NCBI GenBank assembly: GCA_035574315.1 | Contig: DATLYW010000005.1 | Span: 1 to 50,261 of the forward strand | From: Candidatus Zixiibacteriota bacterium | GTDB lineage: Bacteria > Desulfobacterota > Binatia > UBA9968 | DNA: 50,261 bases | Direction of reading: 5' to 3' | In this document: positions 24,761-33,449 of the stretch, one piece after another | How the letters are laid out: each line of letters begins with the position of its first letter | How positions within the stretch are numbered: the stretch's first letter is position 1 | Made by a program: the position numbers and the translations under genes | Notes under the pieces: generated by a model | The model's input: only the letters and a program-made list of their open reading frames with translations | Databases searched by the model: none | What the model was told of the DNA's origin: nothing

Positions 24761-26323
24761 TTATCTGGACGCCTCCGCCACGGCCGGGGCGGAGGATCCT
24801 CCCAGGCGAATCTCCAGGATTCGGGAGATCGGAGCCGGGCCGAAGTCGTCCTGCCGGTCGCTTCCCTGCCAGTTCAGGAGAAGCGTTTTTTCGTCGAGAA
24901 AAAGGAAGCCTGTGGGTTCACCGGTGTCGGCGCCGAGCCCGAGATTGGCGTCAGCCATGTCGAGCAGGCGCTCAAAGTGGTCCGCGACCCCATCGCCGTT
25001 CTTGTCCGCCGTAGCGATCCACAGGCTATCGTTCGGGTTGCCGCCGTCTTGGGAAATGTAGACGCGTCCTTCGTTGTCCAGGCCGAGGTTGTCCGGGTTG
25101 CCGAATACGGGAGCGAGAATGCGGAGCTGCGCGTTCACCGTGTCGGCATCGACGAAGACCGACCAGTCGCCGGTGTCGGGGTTGAGGCGGATGACGTGAC
25201 CGGCGCGGTTGCGGGCGCCGTTGAAGGAAATCGGGTTGCCCCCGGCGTCGACCGTGTTGCCCGCAGCGTCGACCAGGCAGCGGCCCGCGTCGACGACGCA
25301 CGATTTCTCTGTCACGGCTATGTAGAGGTTGCCCGTGTTGTCGTCGAACTCGAAATCCTCCGGGCGTTCCCAGAGGCTGATCGGGCTCAGGTTCGTGTCC
25401 GCCCAGCAGCGGATCACGTCCGGGTTGTCGGCGGCCACCACGTCGGCGGGGATCGGTAGCCACCGCCTGGCGAGAAAGTCGAAAGCCGCGAGAGTGCCGC
25501 CGTTCGCCTGAAGGTCGCCGAATTTTTCGGGCTTGCGCCCGGGAATGAATCGATAGACGGCGCCGCCCCGGCGCGGAGTTCCGTCGGCGCAGGTGAAGCT
25601 CTCGACGCGGGGAACGGCGCTCCAAGCTCCGCCGCCGCGCTGCTCGTCGCCCAGAAAGATGGCGTAGTTCGCCGGCAGCCGCTGGATGGCGATGCCTTCG
25701 TGCGAGAAGGAGCCCATGGCCTTGATCCTGGAAAGCGCGCCGGGCCGCAGAGGATCGACCTCAAGGATATGGCCGGCGCGCGCAGGGGTGTTGAAGGTCG
25801 CGCTTGGTGCCTGGCTCCACTCCTCGCCGCTCAGCACCGTGCCCCACGGAGTCGCCTTGACGGGATCGGTTCCGGAGGTGTGTTTGTTCTCGTCGTAACG
25901 CTCATCGACCGCGGTGTTCTTCGGGGCAATCAAGAAGGAGAACTCGCCGGTCTTCAGATTCCACGCCGAGATCGCCCCCAGCCCGAGGCCACGGTTGACG
26001 CCGTCGTAATCGTCGGGGGACGCCAGAGGAAAACCCGGGATGTCGCCTTGCTGGCCTTGCGTGCCGGAGGGGAAGATCTCGTGCGCCATCACGACGATCC
26101 TCTCGCCCTTCACCTTGACCAGATCCATCATGTCGAGGGTGACGTAAAGACGGCTTGCCGGGTCGGGATCGGAGGGGTTGACCACCTTCAACACTCGGGT
26201 CGCGGAAACGGTGGGCACCCGCGGGCTTGCGCCCGCGGCCAGCGCCCCTCCAGGCTGCATCCAGAGGGCGACGCCGAACAACGTCAAGCCCCCGATCATC
26301 GTCTCGAAGCGCATCCGTTGCAT
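24761..26323 (-). CDS. phoX: PhoX/DUF839-family alkaline phosphatase
   Basis: 520 aa. After an N-terminal signal segment (ETMIGGLTLFGVALWMQPGGALAAG), the DUF839 beta-propeller motifs follow: AHEIFPSGTQGQQGDIPGFP, TPWGTVLSGEEW, MGSFSHEGIAIQRLP, RPEDFEFDDNTGNLYIAVTEKS and DNLGLDNEGRVYISQDGG. PhoX enzymes are calcium- and iron-dependent phosphomonoesterases exported to the periplasm. I see no clear twin-arginine motif, unlike classical PhoX, so phosphatase activity is probable rather than certain. GGAGG precedes the ATG, and four Pho-box heptamers lie 48 bp upstream. Confidence 0.82.
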   Translation of the reverse strand: MQRMRFETMIGGLTLFGVALWMQPGGALAAGASPRVPTVSATRVLKVVNPSDPDPASRLYVTLDMMDLVKVKGERIVVMAHEIFPSGTQGQQGDIPGFPLASPDDYDGVNRGLGLGAISAWNLKTGEFSFLIAPKNTAVDERYDENKHTSGTDPVKATPWGTVLSGEEWSQAPSATFNTPARAGHILEVDPLRPGALSRIKAMGSFSHEGIAIQRLPANYAIFLGDEQRGGGAWSAVPRVESFTCADGTPRRGGAVYRFIPGRKPEKFGDLQANGGTLAAFDFLARRWLPIPADVVAADNPDVIRCWADTNLSPISLWERPEDFEFDDNTGNLYIAVTEKSCVVDAGRCLVDAAGNTVDAGGNPISFNGARNRAGHVIRLNPDTGDWSVFVDADTVNAQLRILAPVFGNPDNLGLDNEGRVYISQDGGNPNDSLWIATADKNGDGVADHFERLLDMADANLGLGADTGEPTGFLFLDEKTLLLNWQGSDRQDDFGPAPISRILEIRLGGSSAPAVAEASR

Positions 26324-26370
26324 AACCCATCCTCCTTCGGAAGAAATTTTGCCGCAGGGTAGGAGCCGCC

Positions 26371-26410
26371 GTTTAATCGACGGTGAAGGGATAATGAAGA
26401 GGCGGTGAAT
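26371..26410 (-). promoter_or_regulatory. Pho-box-like array upstream of phoX
   Basis: Plus-strand heptamers GTTTAAT (26371), GGTGAAG (26382), AATGAAG (26393) and GGTGAAT (26404) are exactly 11 bp apart; toward phoX they read ATTCACC, CTTCATT, CTTCACC, ATTAAAC. A TACCCT hexamer at a suitable -10 distance follows on the minus strand. Confidence 0.65.
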
Positions 26411-26448
26411 TTTCGCGCCCGGACCCGGCTTTATCTGTCCCTGGAGAT

Positions 26449-27762
26449 TTGCTAGTGCTGGTGGAACTCTCGAGCGCGGGGATGAAGATCAACTTCTGGT
26501 CGCTGATCGGCCTTTCCCGGGAGTCTCCCGAATCGAAGAAAAGGCTCGCGGTCGTCGCCCTGCTCTACTTCATCCAGGGAGCTCCGGCGGCGATCCTGTG
26601 GGAGGCGCTGCCGGTCTATTTTCGCATGAACGGCGTCTCGCTGCGGACCATCGGCGGCCTTCGGTTGCTGGAGCTTCCGTACTCGCTCAAGGTCTTCTGG
26701 GCGCCGCTCGTCCACCGCTACGGCGACCGGCGCATCTGGATTCTCTGTTGCCTGTGCGGGATCGCCGGGGTGCTGTTCGCGCTGCCGTGGGTCGACGCGG
26801 CGTCGGCCGGAGGCGTCGTCTTGCTGTTGATCCTGGCGCTGACCACTCTGTCGGCGACGCAGGACATCGCCATCGATTCCTACTCGGTGGCGCTGGTACC
26901 GCGCGAGGAGGAAGGAAGCGCCAACGGCGTGCGCGCTTCCGCGTATCGTGTCGCTCTGGTGCTGGTCGGCGGCGGGCTCGTCTTCCTCGCCGCGCGATGG
27001 GACTGGAGCTCGCTTTTCCTCCTCGCGGGCGCGGTCTTCGTGATCCTGGGGTTGCTGTCCGCCTCGGTCCCGCGGCTCGACGTCGCGCGCGAGGCGCGCG
27101 AGCGCTGGCTGCGCGGTTTCGTCGACTGGGCGGGCAGCTGGCGGGTCGTGCCCCTGATGCTGTTCGTGTTGACCTACAAGCTCGGAGAATTCGCCATCGG
27201 CCCGATGGTCAAGCCGTTCTGGGTGGATTACGGCAGAAACATCTGGCCTTCCCACGAAGAGCTGATGTTCCAGATCGGTCTGGTGCCGACGACGCTGGGC
27301 ATCGCGCTCAGCGTCCTGGGCGCGCTGGCCGGAGGCGCTTTCATCGCGCGCTTCGGCGTTTTCCGCGGCATCTGGCTGCTGGGCCTGCTACAGGCGTTCT
27401 CGAATCTGGGCTATTCACTGGTGGACTGGCTCGACCTCGGCCGCTTCGGCCTTTACGGCGCTTCGGTCTTCGAGTCGTTCAGCGGCGGGCTCGGCACGGC
27501 GGCGTTTCTCACCTTCCTGATGAACGTGTGCCAAAAGGAGCATGCCACGGTCCAGTACGCGTTTCTATCATCGGTTTTCGCGCTGACCGGGCGGTTGGTC
27601 GGGGCGGCGAGCGGGCTGGGGGCCGAACGCTACGGTTACGGCAACTATTTTGCGCTCACGTTCCTCATGTCCGCGCCCGCCTATTTGCTGTTGCCCTGGG
27701 TGAAACCCTGGATTCATGATGCCGCGGAGGGGCGGACGGACACGGTCAGGTCAGCTCGTTGA
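26449..27762 (+). CDS. AmpG-like MFS transporter
   Basis: 437 aa, about 12 membrane helices. The AmpG/PAT-type signature LSATQDIAIDSYSVALVP follows the fourth helix, and the first segment YFIQGAPAAILWEALPVYFRMNGVSL is typical of this subgroup. AmpG imports anhydromuropeptides; PAT members carry acetyl-CoA, so the substrate is open. The start is uncertain: TTG at 26449 gives the full frame, but ATG at 26482 (MKINFWSLIG) is also possible. Its 3' end overlaps the convergent senB by 17 bp. Confidence 0.82.
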   Translation: MLVLVELSSAGMKINFWSLIGLSRESPESKKRLAVVALLYFIQGAPAAILWEALPVYFRMNGVSLRTIGGLRLLELPYSLKVFWAPLVHRYGDRRIWILCCLCGIAGVLFALPWVDAASAGGVVLLLILALTTLSATQDIAIDSYSVALVPREEEGSANGVRASAYRVALVLVGGGLVFLAARWDWSSLFLLAGAVFVILGLLSASVPRLDVAREARERWLRGFVDWAGSWRVVPLMLFVLTYKLGEFAIGPMVKPFWVDYGRNIWPSHEELMFQIGLVPTTLGIALSVLGALAGGAFIARFGVFRGIWLLGLLQAFSNLGYSLVDWLDLGRFGLYGASVFESFSGGLGTAAFLTFLMNVCQKEHATVQYAFLSSVFALTGRLVGAASGLGAERYGYGNYFALTFLMSAPAYLLLPWVKPWIHDAAEGRTDTVRSAR

Positions 27763-28699
27763 GGAGCGATTTCCAGGCGCGCAGCTCGCGCGCCGGGCGC
27801 ACCAGCCTGGCGGCCCGCGCACAGGCTCGCCTGAGCCTCAGGTAGAATTTACGCTCGCTTTCGAGCCGGCGCAGAACACCGGCGAGCGCCGAGGTGTCTC
27901 CCGGGGGAAAAAACCCCGGATAATCGCTTCCCAGTGTGCCGATCAGTCCGGGAATCCGGGCCGCGACCACGGGGACCGAGGCGGCCAGGGCTTCGGACAA
28001 CACGTTCGAGCTTCCCTCCATCAGCGAGCTGATCACGGTGACATGGCTCTGCGCGAGCAGCCGGCGGGTCTTCCAGTGCGGCAGCTCGCCGAGCCACCGG
28101 TAGCGGGGATTGTTCGCCGATTCGCTCCGGGCGCGCCGTTGCAGGCTGCCATCGAGCGCCCGGCCCACGTGAGCGATCACGACGCGCGAGTCGGGCGGCA
28201 GCCGGCGGGCGGCGAGCGCCGCGCGCAGCGGGTCTTTCTCTTTTCGCAGATGGCCCACGACACAAACCTTGAAGCGCTCGCTCGTCCACGGCGGCACGCG
28301 GCTGCGCATCGGGCGCGCCGACTGATAAATGATCCGGGTTTTCCCGTGAAGGTAGGGCGGCAGCTCCGCCAGCGCCATACGCTGCAGCGCAACGATGCGG
28401 GTGGCGATCTCCAGAGAGCGCTGGGCGCGGCGGTCGACGCGGATGTCGCGATAGAGGTCGGTGCCGGTGAGGGCGACGATCAGCGGGCGGTCGGGATGGC
28501 ACTCGTGGAACCGCGCGATCGACTCGTAGCTGCGGCGCGCGTGAAGGGCGACCAGCAGGTCGCACGGCCGGCCGTCGAACGACCGCCCCAGGGTGACTCT
28601 GTGGCCGAGCTTGCGGAAGATCGCGTTCCATCGGACCGCAGTGATCTTGTTGCCGTTGTTGAAGGCCAGGGGTGCCGGCGTGACCAGGTGAATTTTCAC
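27746..28699 (-). CDS. senB: selenosugar synthase SenB-type glycosyltransferase
   Basis: 317 aa GT-B glycosyltransferase of the TIGR04348/SenB group. Visible features are KIHLVTPAPLAFNNGNKITAVRWNAIFRKLGHRVTL, the VALTGTDLYRDI segment, VVGHLRKEKDPLRAA between the domains, and SLMEGSSNVLSEALAASVPVVAARIPGLIG as nucleotide-sugar donor site. In Variovorax, SenB joins selenophosphate and a UDP-sugar into a selenosugar (established for the family). It starts 9 bp after the senA stop and is certainly cotranscribed with it. It could serve a thiosugar instead, so product identity needs the substrate. Confidence 0.85.
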   Translation of the reverse strand: MKIHLVTPAPLAFNNGNKITAVRWNAIFRKLGHRVTLGRSFDGRPCDLLVALHARRSYESIARFHECHPDRPLIVALTGTDLYRDIRVDRRAQRSLEIATRIVALQRMALAELPPYLHGKTRIIYQSARPMRSRVPPWTSERFKVCVVGHLRKEKDPLRAALAARRLPPDSRVVIAHVGRALDGSLQRRARSESANNPRYRWLGELPHWKTRRLLAQSHVTVISSLMEGSSNVLSEALAASVPVVAARIPGLIGTLGSDYPGFFPPGDTSALAGVLRRLESERKFYLRLRRACARAARLVRPARELRAWKSLLNELT

Positions 28700-28708
28700 G
28701 GGTTTGCG

Positions 28709-30112
28709 TCAGCGGGCGCAGGTGCGAAACCCGGCCCAGACGTCGCAGCGGTCGGGTGTGTAGAAGTTTCTCCAGGTGTTGCGAATCAGCAGGGAGCTGG
28801 TAGCCCAGCAGCCGCCGCGAAGCACCTTGTGCGTGCCGAACCACGGCTGGGAGTACTCGCGGTACGGATCGGGTGAAAAGCCGGGGTAGGGACCGAAGTC
28901 GTCAGCGGTCCATTCCCAGACGTTGCCGATCATCTGGCGGCAGCCGAACGCGCTGTCGCCTTCGGGATATGCGCCGACCTCGACGGGGCCCATGTGACGC
29001 CAGTCGAGATTGGCGCGGCTCGAATCCGGCGCCAGGTCTCCCCACGGAAAACGGCGCCGGCGCGCGGCGCGATCGCCCGTTCCTTCCGCCGACGCGGCAA
29101 GTTCCCACTCCGCTTCGGTCGGGAGGCGCCGATTCGCCCAGTTGCAATAGGCCTCGGCCTCGTACCAGCTGACGTGCATGACGGGCAGGTGCTCGTTCAA
29201 GGGAACGTAGCGGTCGAACACGCGCTGCTCCCAGCGGCCGCCGGGCCCTCGGCGCCAATAGACGGGATGATCTATGGGAGCAGAACGGCTTTGAATTTCT
29301 GCCGTTGCCCCGCTCCCTTGCCAGAATTTTGCGAAGGATTCCCCGAGGTTGGGCACGCCTCCGCTCCGGCGCCAGCGCCAGCCCTCGGCGCTCCAGTACT
29401 CGCTGCGGTCGTAGCCTCCCGCTTCGACGAATTCTGCGAATTCACCGTTCGTGACCGGAGCCCGCGCGATGCGAAACGGGGCGACGTGGACCCAGTGGGC
29501 CCATTTCTCGTTGTCGAAGACGAAAGGAAAATCGGGCGTAGCCCCGATCTGGAACCTGCCCCCGGCAATGTCGACGTCCCCGGGACAGGGACCCCCGCCA
29601 AGCGGAGCGAACAGGGAAGCCGGCGCAAGCTCGGGCGCGGGATAGGCGAGGGCCTGGCGAGTCGCGGCGATTGCCTCCGCATGCATGCCTTCGTGGAACG
29701 TAGCGAGGAGGTAGAAGTAGAACTCGTCCGGAGAAAGCGGGCGGCTCATGTCGAGCGAGTCGATCGCGCGCGACTGCACCGCGTCCATGTAGCGCAGTGT
29801 CTCGTCGAGCGACGGGAGCGGCAGCTCCCAGCGGCTGTCGTGCGGGATGTCCGTCGAATTGTAGAGCCGGTCGCCGTTCTCGATGAGCGGCCGGCGGCGC
29901 AGCAGATGTCGCAGCACCCAGAACTCCTGGAACCATGCCACGTGGCCGATCTCCCACAACGGCGGGTTCACCGTGAGCAGCCGGGGCCCGATCAGGCGAC
30001 CGGGGTCGAGGTCGGCGACGAGCGAGAGCGTGCGCGCGCGAAACTCCCGCATGGTCTCGGACAGGCGCGCCGGATCGGCTAGGGAGGCGATTCCGCGATC
30101 TTGCGCTGGCAT
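28709..30112 (-). CDS. senA: selenoneine synthase SenA-type (EgtB-like)
   Basis: 467 aa. An N-terminal DinB_2 domain carries the iron ligands His57 (WEIGHVAWFQEFW) and His140-x3-His144 (FHEGMHAEAI). The 57-to-140 spacing of 83 and the HxxxH equal those of His51/His134/His138 in mycobacterial EgtB. The C-terminal FGE-sulfatase domain has HVSWYEAEAYCNWANRRLPTEAEWELAA and GNVWEWTADDFGPYPGFSPDPYREYSQPWF ending in GFRTCAR. Sequence style (HEGMHAEA, the paired SenB gene) places it with SenA, which couples hercynine to a selenosugar, rather than with EgtB. The start at 30112 (MPAQDRG) is inside a longer frame that lacks homology. Confidence 0.85.
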   Translation of the reverse strand: MPAQDRGIASLADPARLSETMREFRARTLSLVADLDPGRLIGPRLLTVNPPLWEIGHVAWFQEFWVLRHLLRRRPLIENGDRLYNSTDIPHDSRWELPLPSLDETLRYMDAVQSRAIDSLDMSRPLSPDEFYFYLLATFHEGMHAEAIAATRQALAYPAPELAPASLFAPLGGGPCPGDVDIAGGRFQIGATPDFPFVFDNEKWAHWVHVAPFRIARAPVTNGEFAEFVEAGGYDRSEYWSAEGWRWRRSGGVPNLGESFAKFWQGSGATAEIQSRSAPIDHPVYWRRGPGGRWEQRVFDRYVPLNEHLPVMHVSWYEAEAYCNWANRRLPTEAEWELAASAEGTGDRAARRRRFPWGDLAPDSSRANLDWRHMGPVEVGAYPEGDSAFGCRQMIGNVWEWTADDFGPYPGFSPDPYREYSQPWFGTHKVLRGGCWATSSLLIRNTWRNFYTPDRCDVWAGFRTCAR

Positions 30113-30141
30113 CGGAAGTTTCGTTGGTCCGCCCCAGGCGT

Positions 30142-30972
30142 TCAATCGAGAAGGAAGCCGGCGGCGAGCCGGTGGAACTCGTCGGCGGCGTCCCACTGAA
30201 CAAGGTGCCTGCAGCGATCGACGATATGGAGATCGAGCTGCGGGTAGCGCTCTTTCAGCAGGGTCGCCCGTTCGAACGCGTTGCCACGGTCGTTCTTGCC
30301 GATCATGATCAGCAGGGGGCAGGGAAGATCGACCAGCCGCTGCCACATCGGCGTCGTGTCGCGCGCTCCACCGCCGCGGGCGGCTTCACCGCGCCTGACG
30401 AACGCCTCGAAGTTCTTGCCGACGCTCATCCGGTGCCGGGTCTCTAGGACCTCCGGCGTGATCAACGCATGGTTGTAGAGATTGTGCTCCAGAAGAGCGC
30501 GCGATTGCTCGATGGTCGGCTCGGCGGCCGTCCCTTCCTCTCCTTCGCGCGGCGCGCCTCCCGGGTTCTGTCCGGCGGGCAGCGGCGGGAGCAGGCTGCC
30601 GGTGGCGAGCACCATCACCCTGGAGACCCGCTCCGGGTGCTCGAAGGCCAGGCTCACCGCCATGCCTCCCGCCTGGGAGTGGCCGACCAGGGCGGCTCGG
30701 TCGATTCCCAGGGCGTCGAGAAAGCCGAGTATGAAGCGGCGGCGGTAGGCAACGGAGTAATCGGCCGGATTGTCGGTCAGGCCGAACCCCGGCTGGTCGT
30801 ACGCTATGGCCCGCACTCCCGCGGCGGCCAGAGGTCCGAGGTTGCGTTCGAAAACGTCGGCCGAGGAGCCCAGGGATGCCCCGTGGAGGAGCAGCGCCAC
30901 CGGTCCTCTTCCGGCCTCGATGTAGCGCGTCTTCAGTCCATCGACCTGAACGTACTTGTTTTCATAGCCCAT
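30142..30972 (-). CDS. alpha/beta hydrolase
   Basis: 276 aa alpha/beta-hydrolase fold: VALLLHGASLGSSADVF (oxyanion region HG), nucleophile elbow VGHSQAGGMA (Ser), acid region in LLIMIGKNDRGNAF and the late RCRHLVQWDAADEF catalytic His. The start MGYENKYVQVDGLKTRYIE (30972) has a GGAG site. It resembles C-C bond hydrolases and esterases; no substrate can be named. It is 29 bp upstream of senA on the same strand, so it is likely part of the senAB unit. Confidence 0.83.
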   Translation of the reverse strand: MGYENKYVQVDGLKTRYIEAGRGPVALLLHGASLGSSADVFERNLGPLAAAGVRAIAYDQPGFGLTDNPADYSVAYRRRFILGFLDALGIDRAALVGHSQAGGMAVSLAFEHPERVSRVMVLATGSLLPPLPAGQNPGGAPREGEEGTAAEPTIEQSRALLEHNLYNHALITPEVLETRHRMSVGKNFEAFVRRGEAARGGGARDTTPMWQRLVDLPCPLLIMIGKNDRGNAFERATLLKERYPQLDLHIVDRCRHLVQWDAADEFHRLAAGFLLD

Positions 30973-31044
30973 CGGACGAGCTCCTTGAACGCCCGCGTTT
31001 TTTCCGTCTCTACCGCAAATCCCCCGCGTTGACAATCCACGCGC

Positions 31045-32172
31045 TCAGCCGAGCGCACGGGAAATCGCTTCCCGCCACGGGCGCAGCTCGCGAAACCACT
31101 TTTCCGAGCGGTGGCGCGCCGCGTAATCCAGCGCATCGCGCAGCCGGGCCCGCTCGCGCGGCCCGGGGCGGAAGCCTTGCTTCCTCTCCCTGGCTGCGCG
31201 GCTGCGGTCGCAGAATCTTCGGATCGCGAGCCAGTGAGGGAGCGCTTCCTCCCCGAACTTCTCGATGACCGCCCGCCGCCAGCTCGACTCCGGCTCGTAG
31301 GCGGACGGCCGGCGCGCGTAGTCGAAGCAGGTGGCGAGCGGAATGAAGCTCAGCGTTTCCTGCAGCAGGGGATTGTTCAGGTAGCCGCGGGCGGCGCGCG
31401 GCAAACGGGGGTCGCGGCCGCGAAGCGGCCCCAGATGCAGCTCTTCGCTCATGGACAGGTCGTTCACGGGGTAGTTGTCCCACAGGATGAGCGGATGGGC
31501 GATCGTTTGCGCGACGCGCCGCGCATGGGCGTACGTGATGGTTCGCGGCACGACCCGGGGACCGGTCCAGAGACATGCCACTTGCGGCGGCAGGTAATCC
31601 GCGAGGATCGGCAGGAAATCGGGCTCGAATGCCCCGAAGGTCCGCGCCAGGATCGGGTCGGGGGTGTAATAGGACGGGCAGAGCCACCAGCGCACACCGC
31701 GCCACGATGCGGGTTGTCGTTCGAGGACGGCTTGCATCCAGGTCGCCTCGGCTCGCGCCAGGCTGCCGGAAAAAGCCGTCCGGTCGCGGGCGTGAGCGAG
31801 GCGCGACGGGATGTCGTCGAAAAGCACGGCGAAGATCCGCACGCCGGCGTCGTAAAAGCGCTCGGCCTTGGCGATGAGCTTTTGCACCGGCGCAGCATCA
31901 GAGAAGCAGAGGCCCTGGCCGGGATGGAAACCGTAGACGAAATCGATGCCAAAGCGCTGCGCGGCGCGGATGAGATGCAGCAGCTCCCGCCAGCGCGACG
32001 CGGGGTACGGCAGGCTCCAGCGGGCGCGGTGATAGGGATCGTCCTTGGGTGCGTAGAGATAGGTGTTCATGCCGCGGGCGGCGCCGAAACGAAAAATCTC
32101 CTCGCGATGCCTCAGGCTCCAGGGAGGCCCGAAAAATCCTTCCACGATCCCGCGGTGGGCGAAGGTGCGCAT
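31045..32172 (-). CDS. GH84-type beta-N-acetylglucosaminidase
   Basis: 375 aa. The NAGidase (PF07555) barrel starts at once: HRGIVEGFFGPPWSLRHREE, GMNTYLYAPKDDPYHRARW, VYGFHPGQGLCFS, and the catalytic Asp-Asp pair in FAVLFDDIPS (Asp119/Asp120), then LILWDNYPVNDLSMSEELHLGPLRGRD. The family removes GlcNAc through substrate-assisted catalysis. The start MRTFAHRG at 32172 is preferred although the frame stays open to 32388; the upstream part includes translated 9-bp repeats. There is no signal peptide, so it is cytoplasmic. It heads the minus-strand group running into the hydrolase, senA and senB; SenB uses a GlcNAc-type sugar in known systems. Confidence 0.8.
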   Translation of the reverse strand: MRTFAHRGIVEGFFGPPWSLRHREEIFRFGAARGMNTYLYAPKDDPYHRARWSLPYPASRWRELLHLIRAAQRFGIDFVYGFHPGQGLCFSDAAPVQKLIAKAERFYDAGVRIFAVLFDDIPSRLAHARDRTAFSGSLARAEATWMQAVLERQPASWRGVRWWLCPSYYTPDPILARTFGAFEPDFLPILADYLPPQVACLWTGPRVVPRTITYAHARRVAQTIAHPLILWDNYPVNDLSMSEELHLGPLRGRDPRLPRAARGYLNNPLLQETLSFIPLATCFDYARRPSAYEPESSWRRAVIEKFGEEALPHWLAIRRFCDRSRAARERKQGFRPGPRERARLRDALDYAARHRSEKWFRELRPWREAISRALG

Positions 32173-32181
32173 CGGTAAGAG

Positions 32182-32255
32182 CGGTTCAAGCGGTTCAAGC
32201 CCTCTGCTGGAGGTGGCCGGTTCGCGGCGAAAACCCTGGGCCCCGGGACGCAAGA
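32182..32255. repeat. 9-bp tandem repeat plus shared GC-rich element (site 1)
   Basis: CGGTTCAAG occurs twice in tandem (32182-32199), followed at 32224-32255 by GCGGCGAAAACCC...CCCCGGGACGCAAGA. The same two parts occur in the same order at 36036-36160. The nonamer is also repeated at 41251-41295. Confidence 0.6.
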
Positions 32256-32548
32256 AAGCGAACCCCCGGGCGCCTGCTCCCGGTCCCCCGTACGAACCTC
32301 GAGCATCACGCGTGAACCGAAAAGCTTTCATAATATGTGGCATATGCCCGCAAAACGGACAAGCGGAGCTTGCCATCGGCGGCGGCATTGCGTACCATGC
32401 GGCGAAACGCCGTGATTCGGCGCCTTTATCATGGAATTCAAGTATGTAGACATCGCATCATGGTGGCTCGTGGCAGAGACCTTCGACCGGGGTCAACACG
32501 CCGGTGCCCCGTAAGCCGCCGCCGTATCCTGCCCGGGGCCGCTTTTCC

Positions 32549-32630
32549 AGCCGCTCGGGCCAAAGCCGGAGCTTTACGCTGCGGTGCCCGCGCTCTTCAG
32601 GTCTCGGCCCGCTTTCGATGCATGTCTACC
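32549..32630 (+). repeat. 82-bp dispersed repeat, copy B
   Basis: Gap-free match (60/82) to 21551-21632. It ends 19 bp before the start codon of the FGE-like gene. Confidence 0.5.
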
Positions 32631-32648
32631 GGTCGATCAACCCCAGGT

Positions 32649-33446
32649 ATGATCGTCTGGCTCGTGTTGGTGCTGGTCTTCGGTGGGAGCGCAGGGGCGG
32701 CGGATCGTGCAGGTTCGAGTGAACTGGTGCGCATTCCCTCGGGGAGTTTCTGGATGGGAAGCGACGAAGGGTCCCGGGACGAGCGGCCGCGCCATCGGGT
32801 CACCCTGGAAGAATTCTGGATCGACCGAATACCCGTGACCAACGCCCGATTCAGCGAGTTCATGAACTCGGCGGCCTTTGCGGCCGGTGGGCGGAGCTGG
32901 TACGACGTGGGCGACAACGACGCCAGAATTCACCGCCGCGGTGAGAAGTGGCAGGCCGATCCCGGATTCGCCGACCATCCGGCGGTGGAGGTCTCGTGGT
33001 ACGGAGCGGACGCTTTTTGCCGCTGGGCGGGCGGTCGTCTGCCGACGGAGGCGGAGTGGGAAAAAGCGGCGCGCGGTACGGACGGGAGAAAATATCCCTG
33101 GGGCATGGAGGCTCCCGACAAGAGCCGCGCTCAGTTCGGCGCGGGCTGGAACGAGACGCGTCCGGCCGGCAGCTTTCCCAAAGGGGCGAGCCCGTACGGG
33201 GTCCTGGATATGGCGGGGAACGTCTGGCAGTGGGTGAGCAGCATCTACGCGCCCTATCCCTACGATGCGGCCGACGGCCGCGAGGATCCACGGCGGGAGG
33301 CGGTGCGCGGGACGCGAGGCGGCGGGCATGACTCGCCCGCCGGCGAGCTCACCGCCACGCAGCGCGGAGCCTCCCTGTCGCGCAACCCGCGCTCGGGGCA
33401 CCACAACATCGGATTTCGCTGCGCGCGGTCCACTCCCCCGAGGTGA
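32649..33446 (+). CDS. secreted FGE-sulfatase-domain protein
   Basis: 265 aa. A signal peptide (IVWLVLVLVFGGSAGAA) precedes one FGE-sulfatase (SUMF1) domain: VRIPSGSFWMGSDEGSRDERPRH, FWIDRIPVTNARFSEFM, VSWYGADAFCRWAGGRLPTEAEWEKAARG, MAGNVWQWVSSIYAPYPYD and the ending HHNIGFRCAR. The segment where true formylglycine-generating enzymes hold their copper-binding Cys pair reads RGASLSRNPRSGHH without Cys, so it is not a sulfatase activator. The same fold is the C-terminal half of SenA. Start at ATG 32649; ribosome-binding site weak. Followed at 3 bp by the LysE-type gene. Confidence 0.78.
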   Translation: MIVWLVLVLVFGGSAGAADRAGSSELVRIPSGSFWMGSDEGSRDERPRHRVTLEEFWIDRIPVTNARFSEFMNSAAFAAGGRSWYDVGDNDARIHRRGEKWQADPGFADHPAVEVSWYGADAFCRWAGGRLPTEAEWEKAARGTDGRKYPWGMEAPDKSRAQFGAGWNETRPAGSFPKGASPYGVLDMAGNVWQWVSSIYAPYPYDAADGREDPRREAVRGTRGGGHDSPAGELTATQRGASLSRNPRSGHHNIGFRCARSTPPR

Positions 33447-33449
33447 AGC

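Larger units (their letters stand above)
32173..32648. other. divergent gap with repeats
   Basis: About 475 bp between the divergent GH84 and FGE-like genes. It contains the CGGTTCAAG tandem repeat, a GC-rich element shared with the region before egtD, and copy B of the 82-bp dispersed repeat. No supported gene. Confidence 0.5.

Noticed and set aside
32649..33446. Sulfatase-activating formylglycine-generating enzyme
   Set aside because: The active-site Cys pair is missing and no sulfatase gene is in the window.
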